DNA of 64,000 bases from Mesorhizobium loti (lineage in GTDB: Bacteria; Pseudomonadota; Alphaproteobacteria; Rhizobiales; Rhizobiaceae): positions 244,587 through 308,586 of the forward strand of contig NZ_LPWA01000098.1 of the NCBI RefSeq assembly GCF_001510895.1, read 5' to 3'. Positions within the stretch are counted from its first letter, which is position 1, and each line of letters begins with the position of its first letter. Both the position numbers and the translations under genes were made by a program. A model generated the notes under the pieces. The model did no database searches and was not told where the DNA came from. It worked only from the letters and a program-made list of their open reading frames with translations. Of this stretch, positions 44,535-53,378 are shown in pieces.

Positions 44535-45455
44535 CTAGTCGAGTCCGATCAGGCGACGGATGCGGCCGACATCGGTGCCGATGAAGGACTGCATGCCGAT
44601 CGCCACCTGTTCCGGCGCCATCGCATCGACAAAGCGGCAGAATTCCTCGTCCGACAGCGCCTCGCCGTTCCAGTGGACGCGGCAGAATTCCGCTGAGTCA
44701 TGGAAATGGCCGGCGCCGTCCAGCACGTCGTCGACATAACGGCCGTAGAGCATGCATTCGGAGAATTTGCGCGCCGAGCCGACGACGCTGACCCAGTCGC
44801 GGCCGTGCACCTTCTCGATCCGCTTGCACATCGCATTGACGGTCTCGCGGCGCCAGGCGATCAGCGTCGAGATGTAATCGTGGGTCGAACCCTTCACCAG
44901 GTCGATACCGAGCGCGGAGGCGGCATTGCGCGACCAGATGCGATGCTCGTCGTGGCCGTCATTGGCCAGCACGCCGTCGCGGCGGAACAGCCGCGCCTTG
45001 CCGTCGCGCCAGAAAGCGCCAGTGTCGAACGGCTTCAAAAAGGCGACGTCGGAGTCGCAAAAGACCAGCACGTCCTCCCCGGCATGCGCGGCAATGGCGA
45101 TGCGGCGAAGCTGCTGCACGTGCCAGCCACGCAGCGGCTGGGTCCTGAAACTCAGCCAGACGCGGCGGCGAAACAGGCTGAGCGGATCGTCGAAAACCCA
45201 TAGCCAGCGCGGCAGCAGGTCCCGCTCGTCGACGATCGTGCGGCGGCTGCCCTCGAGCTGACGAAATAGCGCCAGGTCGCGGTGCTCGACGAGGATGTAG
45301 TGCCGCGCGAAGCCGGTAAGATGTCGGTCCATCGTCTCGCACAGCAGCCGGCAGCGCTCGAAATCCGGTGCGTAGCTCGCGGTCACGACCGCGGCCGAAG
45401 GCGTGCGCGGCAACGGCGCGATCCTGGCGGCATCGGGCACGAAACGGCTGTTCAA
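44535..45455 (-). CDS. DUF6492-type glycosyltransferase-like protein
   Basis: This protein of about 306 residues has VVTASYAPDFERCRLLCETMDR, a central VFCDSDVAFLKPF (DxD-like metal site) and IGTDVGRIRRLIGLD at the end, as in DUF6492 proteins with a GT-A-like fold. The best start is the TTG at 45455, which overlaps the stop of the upstream CpsF-like gene. The open frame reaches 45707, but that part is the shadow of the upstream gene. A later start is possible. It is the last gene of the minus-strand run. Confidence 0.75.
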   Translation of the reverse strand: MNSRFVPDAARIAPLPRTPSAAVVTASYAPDFERCRLLCETMDRHLTGFARHYILVEHRDLALFRQLEGSRRTIVDERDLLPRWLWVFDDPLSLFRRRVWLSFRTQPLRGWHVQQLRRIAIAAHAGEDVLVFCDSDVAFLKPFDTGAFWRDGKARLFRRDGVLANDGHDEHRIWSRNAASALGIDLVKGSTHDYISTLIAWRRETVNAMCKRIEKVHGRDWVSVVGSARKFSECMLYGRYVDDVLDGAGHFHDSAEFCRVHWNGEALSDEEFCRFVDAMAPEQVAIGMQSFIGTDVGRIRRLIGLD

Positions 45456-46245
45456 CGGCGCGCCTCCGCCGGCCGCGGCCCGTGCGACAATTTCTGCTTG
45501 AGGACACGCCATAGGAAGAGCGGATTGCCGACCACGTAGCGGCGCCACAGGCGGCCGGGTTCGATCCAGAGGCGAAACAGCCATTCGAGCCGCAGGCGCC
45601 GCATCCACAGCGGCGCGCGCGGCACGGTGCCGCTCAGGAAATCGAGCAGCGCGCCGACCGCGATCGGCAATATGCAATGACGGGCATCGATATGACGCGC
45701 GATCCACAATTCCTGGCGCGGCACGCCCATGGCGACCAGCAGCACATCCGGCCGCAGCCGGGCGATGCGCTCGACGATCGAGGATTCCTCGGCGGGGGAA
45801 AAGTAGCCGTCATGAACGACCACGAATTTGTGCTGCATGGCGAGCGCCGAAAGCTTGACGGATGCCGCCTCGGCATTGACCCGCGTCGCGCCAAGCAATG
45901 CCACGGTCAGCGGCCGCGTCGATGCCTGCAGAAAGGCGGGCACGAAATCGGTGCCGTTGAGATTGTCGGGGAAAGGCGCGCCATAAAGCAGCTTTGCGGC
46001 AATGTCGACGCCGACGCCGTCCGGCAGCACGAGGAAGTCGTCGAGCGCTTCGGCAAACACCGGATGCTGTAGGCGAGGTTGGCATTGTGCGCGTTGAGGA
46101 AGCTCACCTTGGTGAAGCGCCGCTCGGCGATCAGCCGGGAAAGCAGTGTGACGGCATCGTCCCAGCGAATGGCAAGGACGGAGATGCCGAGAATCGCCTT
46201 CAGCGTGTCGAAGCCGAAGGCGGAGCGGGCGGCATGCATGTTCAT
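45452..46245 (-). pseudogene. WecG/TagA/CpsF family glycosyltransferase, one frameshift
   Basis: Read through one missing base, this is a 264-residue GT26 enzyme, which adds a sugar to a lipid-linked intermediate at the membrane. The N-terminal piece carries KVSFLNAHNANLAY. The rest carries LPDGVGVDIAAKLLYG, LLGATRVNAEAA and VAMGVPRQELWI, all typical of the family. The lost base lies between 46065 and 46066 and restores LAYSDPVFAEALDDF. The start overlaps the stop of the upstream GT4 gene (ATGA), and its end overlaps the DUF6492 gene. Confidence 0.9.
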
Positions 46246-47414
46246 GCAGCAACCCCTTGCCTGACGACGCCGAGCTTCTCCAGCCCAAGCCGGACCGCGG
46301 TATCGAGCGCGCGGACCTGCCGGCGATGGAAGGCGCTGCCGTCGACATCGCGGACATCGGCGGCCGCCGCCTCGAGCGCCGCGGCGAAGGCGACAGGATC
46401 ATCAGTCACGACACAGTTTTGCGGCCGGTAGCCGATGCCGCGCAGCGAGCGGCTGGTGGCGACGGAAGGCAGGCCAAGCTCGAAGGTCTCGATGGTTTTC
46501 AGTTGCACGCCGCTGCCTGCGGTACTGATCAGCGGAACGACGGCGCCGCCGCGCACGAAAGCCTGGGCGTCCGGAACCCTTCCGGCGAACTGGATACCGG
46601 AATGTGTCGAGGTCACGCCCGACGGCATGTTGCCGGCGATCCTGATGCGGAAATCCGGCCTCAGATGCGGGGCGACCTTGGTCAAGAACCAGTCGAGGCC
46701 GATGCGGTTGGGCTGCCAGGTCCAGGTGCCGATCAGAGCCGCGTCGCAGTCGACGCGGCGCGGGTCTTTATTCGCCGGCCCCTCGGCGCGCGTCACCAGC
46801 GGCAGCACCGCCGAGCGGTCGTCTGACGCAACGCCGAGCGCTGCGCGGTCCTCTTCGGCCAGCGTGAAGACGAAGCGCGCGGCGCGGCACAGACGCTTCT
46901 CCATGACCTCGAGCAGCCTGGCCTCGCGGCGAAATAGCCAGCGTTGAAGGACACTGCCGGCCGCGGCGGCGTTCTCCTCGGCCGAGCGATGCTCGACATT
47001 GTGCGCAACGAAGATCGAGGGCCGGTCGCCGAAGACGCCGTCGAAGGCGCCGGCGAATTGCACTGAGTTGAGGACATAGCCGTCGAACGGGCCGGCGCGC
47101 TCGATCGCGGCGCGCACGTCCGCGGCGGAAACGACGCGCAGCTTGACGGAGGCAAAGGTAAGACCGGTGCGCATCGCCTTGCCCACCCAGGCGAGCTTCT
47201 GCCGCGGCGAGGCGCTTTCGGTGCGCACGTCGATGGCGCCGAGGACGATGGTGTTCTCGGGATCGGCGGCAGGCTTTCCCGGCCAGCTAAAACCGATCAC
47301 CGTGACGCGCACGCCGGCACGCCGCAGCGCTTCGATGATCGCAGCGTTGGCAATCTCGTAGCCCGAAGCGAGGGCGCCGTCGGGCACGATCGATGTGGCG
47401 AACAGCAGATGCAT
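46242..47414 (-). CDS. Glycosyltransferase, GT4-like
   Basis: This protein of about 390 residues has a GT-B-type layout: N-terminal acceptor half beginning MHLLFATSIVPDGALASGYEIANA, then VFVAHNVEHRSAEE. The C-terminal donor half contains ALIGTWTWQPNRIGLDWFL, IRIAGNMP and GSGVQLKTIETFELGLPSVAT, which holds the conserved nucleotide-sugar Glu. The start at 47414 follows AGGTGAG. It is the first gene of the minus-strand run GT4 - CpsF - DUF6492, with overlapping stops and starts. Confidence 0.88.
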   Translation of the reverse strand: MHLLFATSIVPDGALASGYEIANAAIIEALRRAGVRVTVIGFSWPGKPAADPENTIVLGAIDVRTESASPRQKLAWVGKAMRTGLTFASVKLRVVSAADVRAAIERAGPFDGYVLNSVQFAGAFDGVFGDRPSIFVAHNVEHRSAEENAAAAGSVLQRWLFRREARLLEVMEKRLCRAARFVFTLAEEDRAALGVASDDRSAVLPLVTRAEGPANKDPRRVDCDAALIGTWTWQPNRIGLDWFLTKVAPHLRPDFRIRIAGNMPSGVTSTHSGIQFAGRVPDAQAFVRGGAVVPLISTAGSGVQLKTIETFELGLPSVATSRSLRGIGYRPQNCVVTDDPVAFAAALEAAAADVRDVDGSAFHRRQVRALDTAVRLGLEKLGVVRQGVAA

Positions 47415-47524
47415 CTCACCTATCCATTGGTGTAGCCGGTAGCAGAACGCGGTGAAGCCTTGATTAAATGGCACCCCCAAAGGCCGAGCGCCTCGGTTTC
47501 GTGGAGATCGCCGCGAAAGGTGAT

Positions 47525-47537
47525 TAACGAAACGTTA
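47525..47537. promoter_or_regulatory. Inverted repeat TAACG-AAA-CGTTA in divergent promoter
   Basis: A perfect 5-bp inverted repeat with a 3-bp spacer lies in the 168-bp region between the divergent GT4 and GT2 genes. It is a possible operator; no regulator is assigned. Confidence 0.35.
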
Positions 47538-47582
47538 TCATCGGGCTGCTATCGAGGGCCGGACCCACACGGCTGGAAACGG

Positions 47583-48596
47583 ATGATCCCTTTGCCATCG
47601 GACGCTTTGGTATCGATCGCGGGGGTATCGATCGCGGGGCGGTCTCCGGGGCTCGCCGCCGAGACCATCGAGGCGGTCGTCACGCTGCCCACCTTCAAGC
47701 GGCCGCAACTGCTCCTGGAAACGCTGGCATCGCTCAAGGCCCAGAAAACCGCGCGCCGCTTCGCCGTCATCGTCATGGAGAACGAGGCCGAGGCGCGCGA
47801 GGGCGCCAAGGCGGCGTTGCCGCTGTTCGAGCGCGGCGAGATGCCGGGCCTGGTCATTATCGCGCATGAGCGCGGCAATTGCAGCGCCTACAATGCCGGC
47901 TGGCAGACGGCGGTCCTGCACTTCCCCAACTTCAAGCATCTGCTGGTGATCGACGACGACGAGATTGCCGAGCCCGACTGGCTGGAGCGCATGTGCGAGG
48001 CCGCCGAGGCGCTTCGGGCCGATATCGTCGGCGGGCCGCAAGTGCCGGTCTTCGCCGATCCCTCCCATGCGAAATGGGCCGACCACCCGGTCTTCGCGCC
48101 GCCATATCGCGAAACGGGCCGCGTGCCGGCGCTCTATTCGTCCGGCAATCTGCTGGTCGGACGCAATGTGCTTGTCGCTATGGGACCGCCCTTCCTCGAT
48201 CTCAGGTTCAACTTCATGGGCGGCGGCGATTCCGATTTCCTGAGCCGCTCGGCGCAGAAGGGTTTCGCGCTCGGCTGGTGCGCGGAGGCAAGGGTCAAGG
48301 AAACGATCCCAGCCCGGCGCGTGGAAGCCGACTGGATCCGCGCCCGCAGCCTGCGCAACGGGGTCATCTCCGCCCTGGTGGAAAAGAAGAAGCGTGCCGG
48401 CACGCCGTTCTCCGGGACCAAGGTTTTGCTGAAGAGCCTGGCGCTGCTTGTCGCCTCGCCGTTGCGCGGCGCCATAAGGCTGGCTCGCACGGGATCGCCG
48501 GCGACAGGCCTCTATCCCGTCTATGTCGCGCTCGGCCGGGTGCTTGCCGAATTCGGATATGCCAATGAGCAGTACCGACAGCCTGAGAAGAACTGA
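47583..48596 (+). CDS. Glycosyltransferase family 2 protein
   Basis: This 337-residue GT-A glycosyltransferase has the N-terminal AVVTLPTFKRPQLLLETLASL, the acceptor/donor motif HLLVIDDDEIAEPDWLE, NFMGGGDSDFLSRSAQKGFALGWC and a C-terminal hydrophobic helix. It would add a sugar to the growing repeat unit. ATG 47583 is chosen because upstream sequence is not family-like. A 15-bp tandem duplication at about 47610-47640 encodes VSIAG twice. Its 3' end overlaps the polymerase gene by 32 bases. Confidence 0.9.
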   Translation: MIPLPSDALVSIAGVSIAGRSPGLAAETIEAVVTLPTFKRPQLLLETLASLKAQKTARRFAVIVMENEAEAREGAKAALPLFERGEMPGLVIIAHERGNCSAYNAGWQTAVLHFPNFKHLLVIDDDEIAEPDWLERMCEAAEALRADIVGGPQVPVFADPSHAKWADHPVFAPPYRETGRVPALYSSGNLLVGRNVLVAMGPPFLDLRFNFMGGGDSDFLSRSAQKGFALGWCAEARVKETIPARRVEADWIRARSLRNGVISALVEKKKRAGTPFSGTKVLLKSLALLVASPLRGAIRLARTGSPATGLYPVYVALGRVLAEFGYANEQYRQPEKN

Positions 48597-49884
48597 GCGC
48601 GCGCCGCTTGGCGCCGCTTTCACGCGCGATGGCGTTGCGACGGCAATCGCGGCGCTGCTCTTTACCGTCATCATCGTCTCGTTCCGGCCATTCCAGCCGG
48701 CCGGCGCCGAACTCACCGGCGATGGCGGCGACATCGTCAACCAGCTCGGCTTCGGCTCGCTCGGCGCCATCTCGATCTTCTCGCTGCTCGCCTTCGCCGA
48801 CCCGCGCGTGGCGCGCTCGCTCATCAGCCCGTCCTGGGCGCTGATGCTGGGCTTTTTCTTCCTATCGGTGATATTGGCGACCGATCCGCCGTCGGCGATG
48901 CGCGCCGCCTCCTTCACCATGATCGGCATCATCACCATGGCGACGATCCTGGTACTGCCGCGCGACGCCGACTCCTTCGCCAGGGTCATCATCTTCACTG
49001 CCGTCGTGGTTTTGGGACTCTCTTATGTCGGGCTCATCGTCTTTCCGAACGAGGCGCTTCACACCGCCGACTCGCAGGAGCCCGAGCATGCCGGCCTGTG
49101 GCGCGGCGTCTTCACCCACAAGAACATCGCGGGTCCGGTGATGGCCTGCTTCAGCTTCGCCGGGCTCTATCTCTGGCGGCGCGGGCAACGCTGGTGGGGC
49201 ATCGGCATCTTCTCAGCGGCGATGATCTTCATGCTGCACACCGGCTCGAAGACGACCGTCGGACTGGTGCCGTTCTCGATCCTGATCGTGGTGCTGCCAA
49301 GCGTCATCGGCATGCGGCTCGGCACGCCGATCCTGTTTCTGTCCGCGATCATCGCGGCGGCGGTCGGCACGCTCGGCATCGTCTTCATTGCGCCGGTGAA
49401 GCATCTGGCGGCGGTCTATTTCCCCGATCTCACCTATACCGGCCGCACAACGCTATGGGAGTTCGCCGGCGAGATGCTGGCGAAGAGGCCCTGGACCGGC
49501 TACGGCTATGAAAGCTTCTGGGGAACGCCGCTGCTGCTCAACCAGGACCAGCCCTTCGACCGGCCCTGGGACATCCGCACCATCGTGCACGGCCATGACG
49601 GCTATCTCGACATCGCGGTGCTGATGGGCATTCCGGCGCTTTGCGTCGCGGTCTACACCTTCCTGATCGCGCCGCTCAGGAACTATATGCGCATCCCGCT
49701 GCGCAAGGAAAACATCTATCTCGGCGACTTCTTCATGATGGTGGTGCTGTTCGCGGCGCTGAACGGTTTTCTCGAAAGCTTCTTCTTCCGCCGCGCCGAT
49801 CCCGTCTGGCTGTTCTTCGTGCTCAGCGTGCTCGGCCTGAGGCAGGTTTCGCTGCGGCCGATCCCGGGGCGTCGCTCCTACTGA
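48565..49884 (+). CDS. O-antigen ligase/polymerase family membrane protein (ExoQ/Wzy-like)
   Basis: This protein of about 439 residues has roughly ten membrane helices and the large Wzy_C periplasmic loop with GRTTLWEFAGEMLAKRPWTGYGYESFW, HGHDGYLDIAVLMG and the upstream GVFTHKNIAGPVMACF. These are typical of O-antigen ligase/ExoQ proteins that polymerise polysaccharide repeat units. ATG 48565 overlaps the end of the GT2 gene, implying coupled translation. Confidence 0.9.
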   Translation: MSSTDSLRRTERAPLGAAFTRDGVATAIAALLFTVIIVSFRPFQPAGAELTGDGGDIVNQLGFGSLGAISIFSLLAFADPRVARSLISPSWALMLGFFFLSVILATDPPSAMRAASFTMIGIITMATILVLPRDADSFARVIIFTAVVVLGLSYVGLIVFPNEALHTADSQEPEHAGLWRGVFTHKNIAGPVMACFSFAGLYLWRRGQRWWGIGIFSAAMIFMLHTGSKTTVGLVPFSILIVVLPSVIGMRLGTPILFLSAIIAAAVGTLGIVFIAPVKHLAAVYFPDLTYTGRTTLWEFAGEMLAKRPWTGYGYESFWGTPLLLNQDQPFDRPWDIRTIVHGHDGYLDIAVLMGIPALCVAVYTFLIAPLRNYMRIPLRKENIYLGDFFMMVVLFAALNGFLESFFFRRADPVWLFFVLSVLGLRQVSLRPIPGRRSY

Positions 49885-49966
49885 ATTGGTACAGCTCAAA
49901 AGGACTGGAGCTAGTGGCGCCGCAGAGGCTGCGGACTCTTGGTCGACTCCAGTTCCTTGGGTTCTG

Positions 49967-50437
49967 TCACCAGAAATCCTTGTGGTCGTCTACGATCTCT
50001 TCTTCGAGTTCAGGGAATGGGCCACGGATCGCTACGTGGCGCCGTCCGGTGGCGAACACTTGGTGACAGCTCAGATCGAGGGTCAGATTCTCCGGGTTGT
50101 CTCCGGTCAGCTCGGCCAACCGCTTTTCGCTCAGTCCGTAGACCACGGTGCCGATGCCAGCCCAGTAACAGGCGCCGGCGCACATGCAGCACGGCTCGAC
50201 CGAGGTCACCAGCGTGCATCGCTCGAGAAAGGTCGGGTCGTATTGCCGTGCGGCCGCGCGGGCCACGTTTGCCTCTGCGTGGCCAACACCCCGATCCCGC
50301 GCGTAGGTGTTGCCCGATGAAAGGAGTACATCTCCTTCCGGCCCGACCAGGAGCGCCCCGAAGGGATGATTGCCATTGGCCCGGCTTTCGGTGGCGATCT
50401 CCACGGCCAAACGCAGATATTCGGTATCGCTCCTCAT
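49967..50437 (-). CDS. Nucleoside deaminase (guanine/cytosine deaminase-like)
   Basis: This 156-residue zinc deaminase of the CDA superfamily has HAEAN (His53, Glu55) and PCCMC (Cys83, Cys86) as zinc ligands and proton shuttle, plus the family NHPFGALLVG. A GGAGG site 7 bases upstream fixes the start at 50437. It resembles guanine deaminase/TadA-like proteins; the length fits a free-base or nucleoside deaminase. The gene is isolated. The flanking gap 50438-50713 shows no other gene. Confidence 0.88.
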   Translation of the reverse strand: MRSDTEYLRLAVEIATESRANGNHPFGALLVGPEGDVLLSSGNTYARDRGVGHAEANVARAAARQYDPTFLERCTLVTSVEPCCMCAGACYWAGIGTVVYGLSEKRLAELTGDNPENLTLDLSCHQVFATGRRHVAIRGPFPELEEEIVDDHKDFW

Positions 50438-50713
50438 GACCGCCTCCTTGGGATGCCCATTCGTAACTGCCAAAGGCCTTTCGCCTGGATTCTATAGTCT
50501 TGGAGCGCTTGGGAGCCGTCCAGTCATGGGCATTAAATTCATGGCTGCGCAACGTGGCTAGAGGTTCGGTCTGCCGGGATAAGATGCGGAAGCGCCCCGA
50601 ATGCCATTCCCCGTGCCTCGAATTGCTCCAACCCTGACGATCGATCTCCTTAAGACTGGACTTTTCCGCGGCCGCGCAAGCGGCTAAGGAGAGCCGTCTT
50701 TGCGGAGGTTTTC

Positions 50714-51529
50714 ATGACCATCAGGCTCGTTCTCGCCGGTTGCGGCAATATGGGTTACGCCATGCTCTCGGGCTGGCTGAAATCCGGCAAGCTCGAGCCG
50801 TCGGCGGTGTTCGTGGTCGAGCCCAATGCCGAATTGCGCAAGCGCGCCGAACATCTCGGTTGCAGCGCCGCCGCCGACGCTTCCGCTATTCCGGCCGATG
50901 CCGCCCCTGATCTCGTCGTCATTGCCGTGAAGCCGCAGGTGATCCGCGATGTGACGGCAAGCTACAAGCGCTTCGGCGATGGCAGGACCACCTTCGTCAG
51001 CATCGCCGCCGGAACGCCGGTCGCCACTTTCGCGGAGATCCTCGGCGATCTCGCGCCGATTGTCCGCTGCATGCCGAACACCCCGGCGGCGATCGGCAAG
51101 GGCATGATGGTGGTGTTTTCCAACCCACTGGTCTCAGACGACGTCAGACGTTTCGTCGCCGAGCTGCTCTCGGCGAGCGGGGTCGTGACGACCATCGACG
51201 ACGAGAGCCTGATGGACGCGGTGACGGCCGTCTCCGGTTCCGGCCCGGCCTATATCTTCCATTTCATCGAAGCGCTGACGGTTGCCGCCGAGAAGGCCGG
51301 CCTGCCGGCCGAGACAGCCAAGCTGCTCGCCATGCAGACCGTCTACGGCGCCGCCTCGCTCGCCGCCGAAAGCGACGAAGAGCCGGGCGTCCTGCGCCAG
51401 CAGGTGACCAGCCCCAAAGGCACGACCGCCGCAGCACTTGCCGTGCTGATGGGCGAAGACCGGCTGACGAAGCTTTTGACCGACGCGGTGGAAGCGGCGC
51501 GGCTCAGGTCGATAGAGCTGGGGAAGTAG
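50714..51529 (+). CDS. proC: Pyrroline-5-carboxylate reductase
   Basis: This 271-residue enzyme makes the last step of proline synthesis, reducing pyrroline-5-carboxylate with NAD(P)H. It has LAGCGNMGYAMLSGWL at the N-terminus, IVRCMPNTPAAIGKG, and the C-terminal AVSGSGPAYIFHFIEAL plus QVTSPKGTTAAAL. Length is normal. A GGAGG site precedes the ATG. Its 3' end overlaps the convergent dehydrogenase gene by 26 bases. Confidence 0.96.
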   Translation: MTIRLVLAGCGNMGYAMLSGWLKSGKLEPSAVFVVEPNAELRKRAEHLGCSAAADASAIPADAAPDLVVIAVKPQVIRDVTASYKRFGDGRTTFVSIAAGTPVATFAEILGDLAPIVRCMPNTPAAIGKGMMVVFSNPLVSDDVRRFVAELLSASGVVTTIDDESLMDAVTAVSGSGPAYIFHFIEALTVAAEKAGLPAETAKLLAMQTVYGAASLAAESDEEPGVLRQQVTSPKGTTAAALAVLMGEDRLTKLLTDAVEAARLRSIELGK

Positions 51530-52842
51530 TCTTCGCGCCGTAAAGCATCTCGTCCTGCAACCGGCGCAGGGCGTATAGCCTTGTCGTGTTGTCAGGCGCC
51601 GCATTGTCGGCCGTCAACAACTCGCCCTTCTTGACCGGCTTCAGCACCTTGCCGCCCTCTAGCAGCCCGACCGGCACGGCGCGGCTGGCGCGCGCGTCGG
51701 CGGCCGTCATGGTCCAGGAGCGGTAGCAGGTCTCGCCGATCGCGTCGAAGGTCTCGCCGGCGGCGAGATCGCGCTTGGCGACGGCGCAGACCTCGGCCAC
51801 CGGTTTTGGCAGCGGCACCATGTCCGGCCGGCCGTAGAGCATGATGCGGGCCGCGGTCAGCGGCACCTCCAGCGAGGTCAAGTGGTAAGGCCTGAAGAAG
51901 CTGTAGTAGGGGCCGTGGCCGACATGGAGGTCGTCCATGCGCTCGACGACGCGCGGATGCGTCGCCTCGACGATGACGAAGACGCCGGGCGCCACGCCCT
52001 TGCCGATCGTGTAGTCGACAACACCCTTCCTCGACAGGATGCCGCCGTCCTCGCGCGGGACGAGCACCTTGGCCAGTTGGTCGCGGTCGGCCTTGGGGCC
52101 ATGCATCCCAGGAACATCGGGCACCAGGCCGGTTGCGTTGGCGATGGCGCACATCTCGACCATGGTCTTCGAGCCATCGACGAACTCGACCAGCATGCGC
52201 GGGTTCATGTTCCGGCGCAGCGCCTCTTCCCGATAGTCGTCGGGAACGGCATCGTGGTTGAGCGGGTTGTTCTTGCCCTTGCCGGCCGAGACGATGGTGT
52301 AGCCGAGCGCCGAGGCGAATTCGATCAGCTCCATGCAGCTCGACGGCTCGTCGCCGGCGCGACCGAATAGACCACACCCAGCCGGTCGGCCTGCTGCTTG
52401 AGGTAGCAGCCGATGGTGACGTCGGCCTCGACATTCATCATCACCAGATGCTTGCCATGTTCCATGGCCATCAGGTCGAAATCGGCGGCGACGCCGGGTT
52501 TTCCCGTGGCATCGATGACGACGTCGATCAGCGGATTGGTGACCAGCATCTCGTTCGAGGTGATGGCGATCCTGCCGCTTTCGATCGCCTGGCTGACCTT
52601 GGAGGCGGTCTCGCTTCCGCAGCCATCGCGTCATCGCCATAAGCGATGCGTATCGCCTCGCGTGCCGTATGCGGGCGGCGCGTGGAGATGGCCGCAACCG
52701 AAATGCCCGGCATCAGCATGCCCTGGGTCACCAGGTCGGTGCCCATCTCGCCGGAGCCGATGACGCCGATGCGCACGGGGCGGCCCTCGGCGGCGCGCCG
52801 GGCAAGATCGCGGGCAAGCCCGGTCAGGGCGACATTTGTCAT
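51504..52842 (-). pseudogene. COG4091-type homoserine dehydrogenase-like protein with SAF domain, two frameshifts
   Basis: Read through two missing bases, this gives about 446 residues. The N-terminal NAD(P)-binding part has VRIGVIGSGEMGTDLV and VVIDATGKPGVAADFDLMAM, and a C-terminal SAF domain covers roughly the last 90 residues (KRDLAAGETFDAIGE). One base (A on the minus strand) is lost near 52615-52616 in a T-run and another (G on the minus strand) near 52360. Repair gives AEAESETASKV and YSVGAGDEPSSCMEL. COG4091 proteins are predicted dehydrogenases; the substrate is unknown. Both frames around each break are intact, so sequence error is likely. Confidence 0.85.
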
Positions 52843-53378
52843 ACAAGAACGTCCATGCTTTGCTTCGGCCCGCAATACAGGGAACGATCCCCGTTTGCCA
52901 ACAAAACCAGCCATACATGGCAATTTCCGGTGCATGCCTTGCAGAAACGCAGCAGATTTGCCCCAGCAATCCAGCCTTCGGGCTTTCGACGCGCGACCAG
53001 CGGGATGCTCCGGCAAAGCCGACTTTCGGGAAGGATGAGATGGCAAAGTTCGCGCCCAGAACCCGATTTTGCCAGAAAGATGACGCTGTTTACGGGCGCT
53101 CGGCGATTCCTTATGCGGCCCCTCTATTTGTTAAGGACAATCGTGATCGCCATCCGTTTCAGCCGAATATCAATCTAGGCGGGCACCGTTTCTGTGCCAT
53201 TTTTGCTACAACCGCCGAGACTAATGGTCGGAATCCTCGCTTTTAGGCCTCTCTAAATCATTAAGCGCTCACATCCTCGAAAAATCTGATAGATACTCAT
53301 CGCAAGCTCCGGTGGCAGGCTTGGGCAAATAAGCGCCGACAAAAATAAAAAAGGCGCGGGGATAGTCACGGGGTAGAA
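52843..53378. other. 536-bp intergenic region upstream of the secretion locus
   Basis: I see no gene here. The last ~140 bases before tolC are AT-rich compared with the surroundings and should hold its promoter (short A/T runs near 53247-53266 and 53338-53353). I could not identify a specific promoter or operator. The first part is the leader of the minus-strand dehydrogenase gene. Confidence 0.4.

Noticed and set aside
45456..45707. N-terminal extension of the DUF6492 gene up to 45707
   Set aside because: That part is encoded by the CpsF-like gene in another frame and looks like a shadow translation. The TTG overlapping the upstream stop is more likely.
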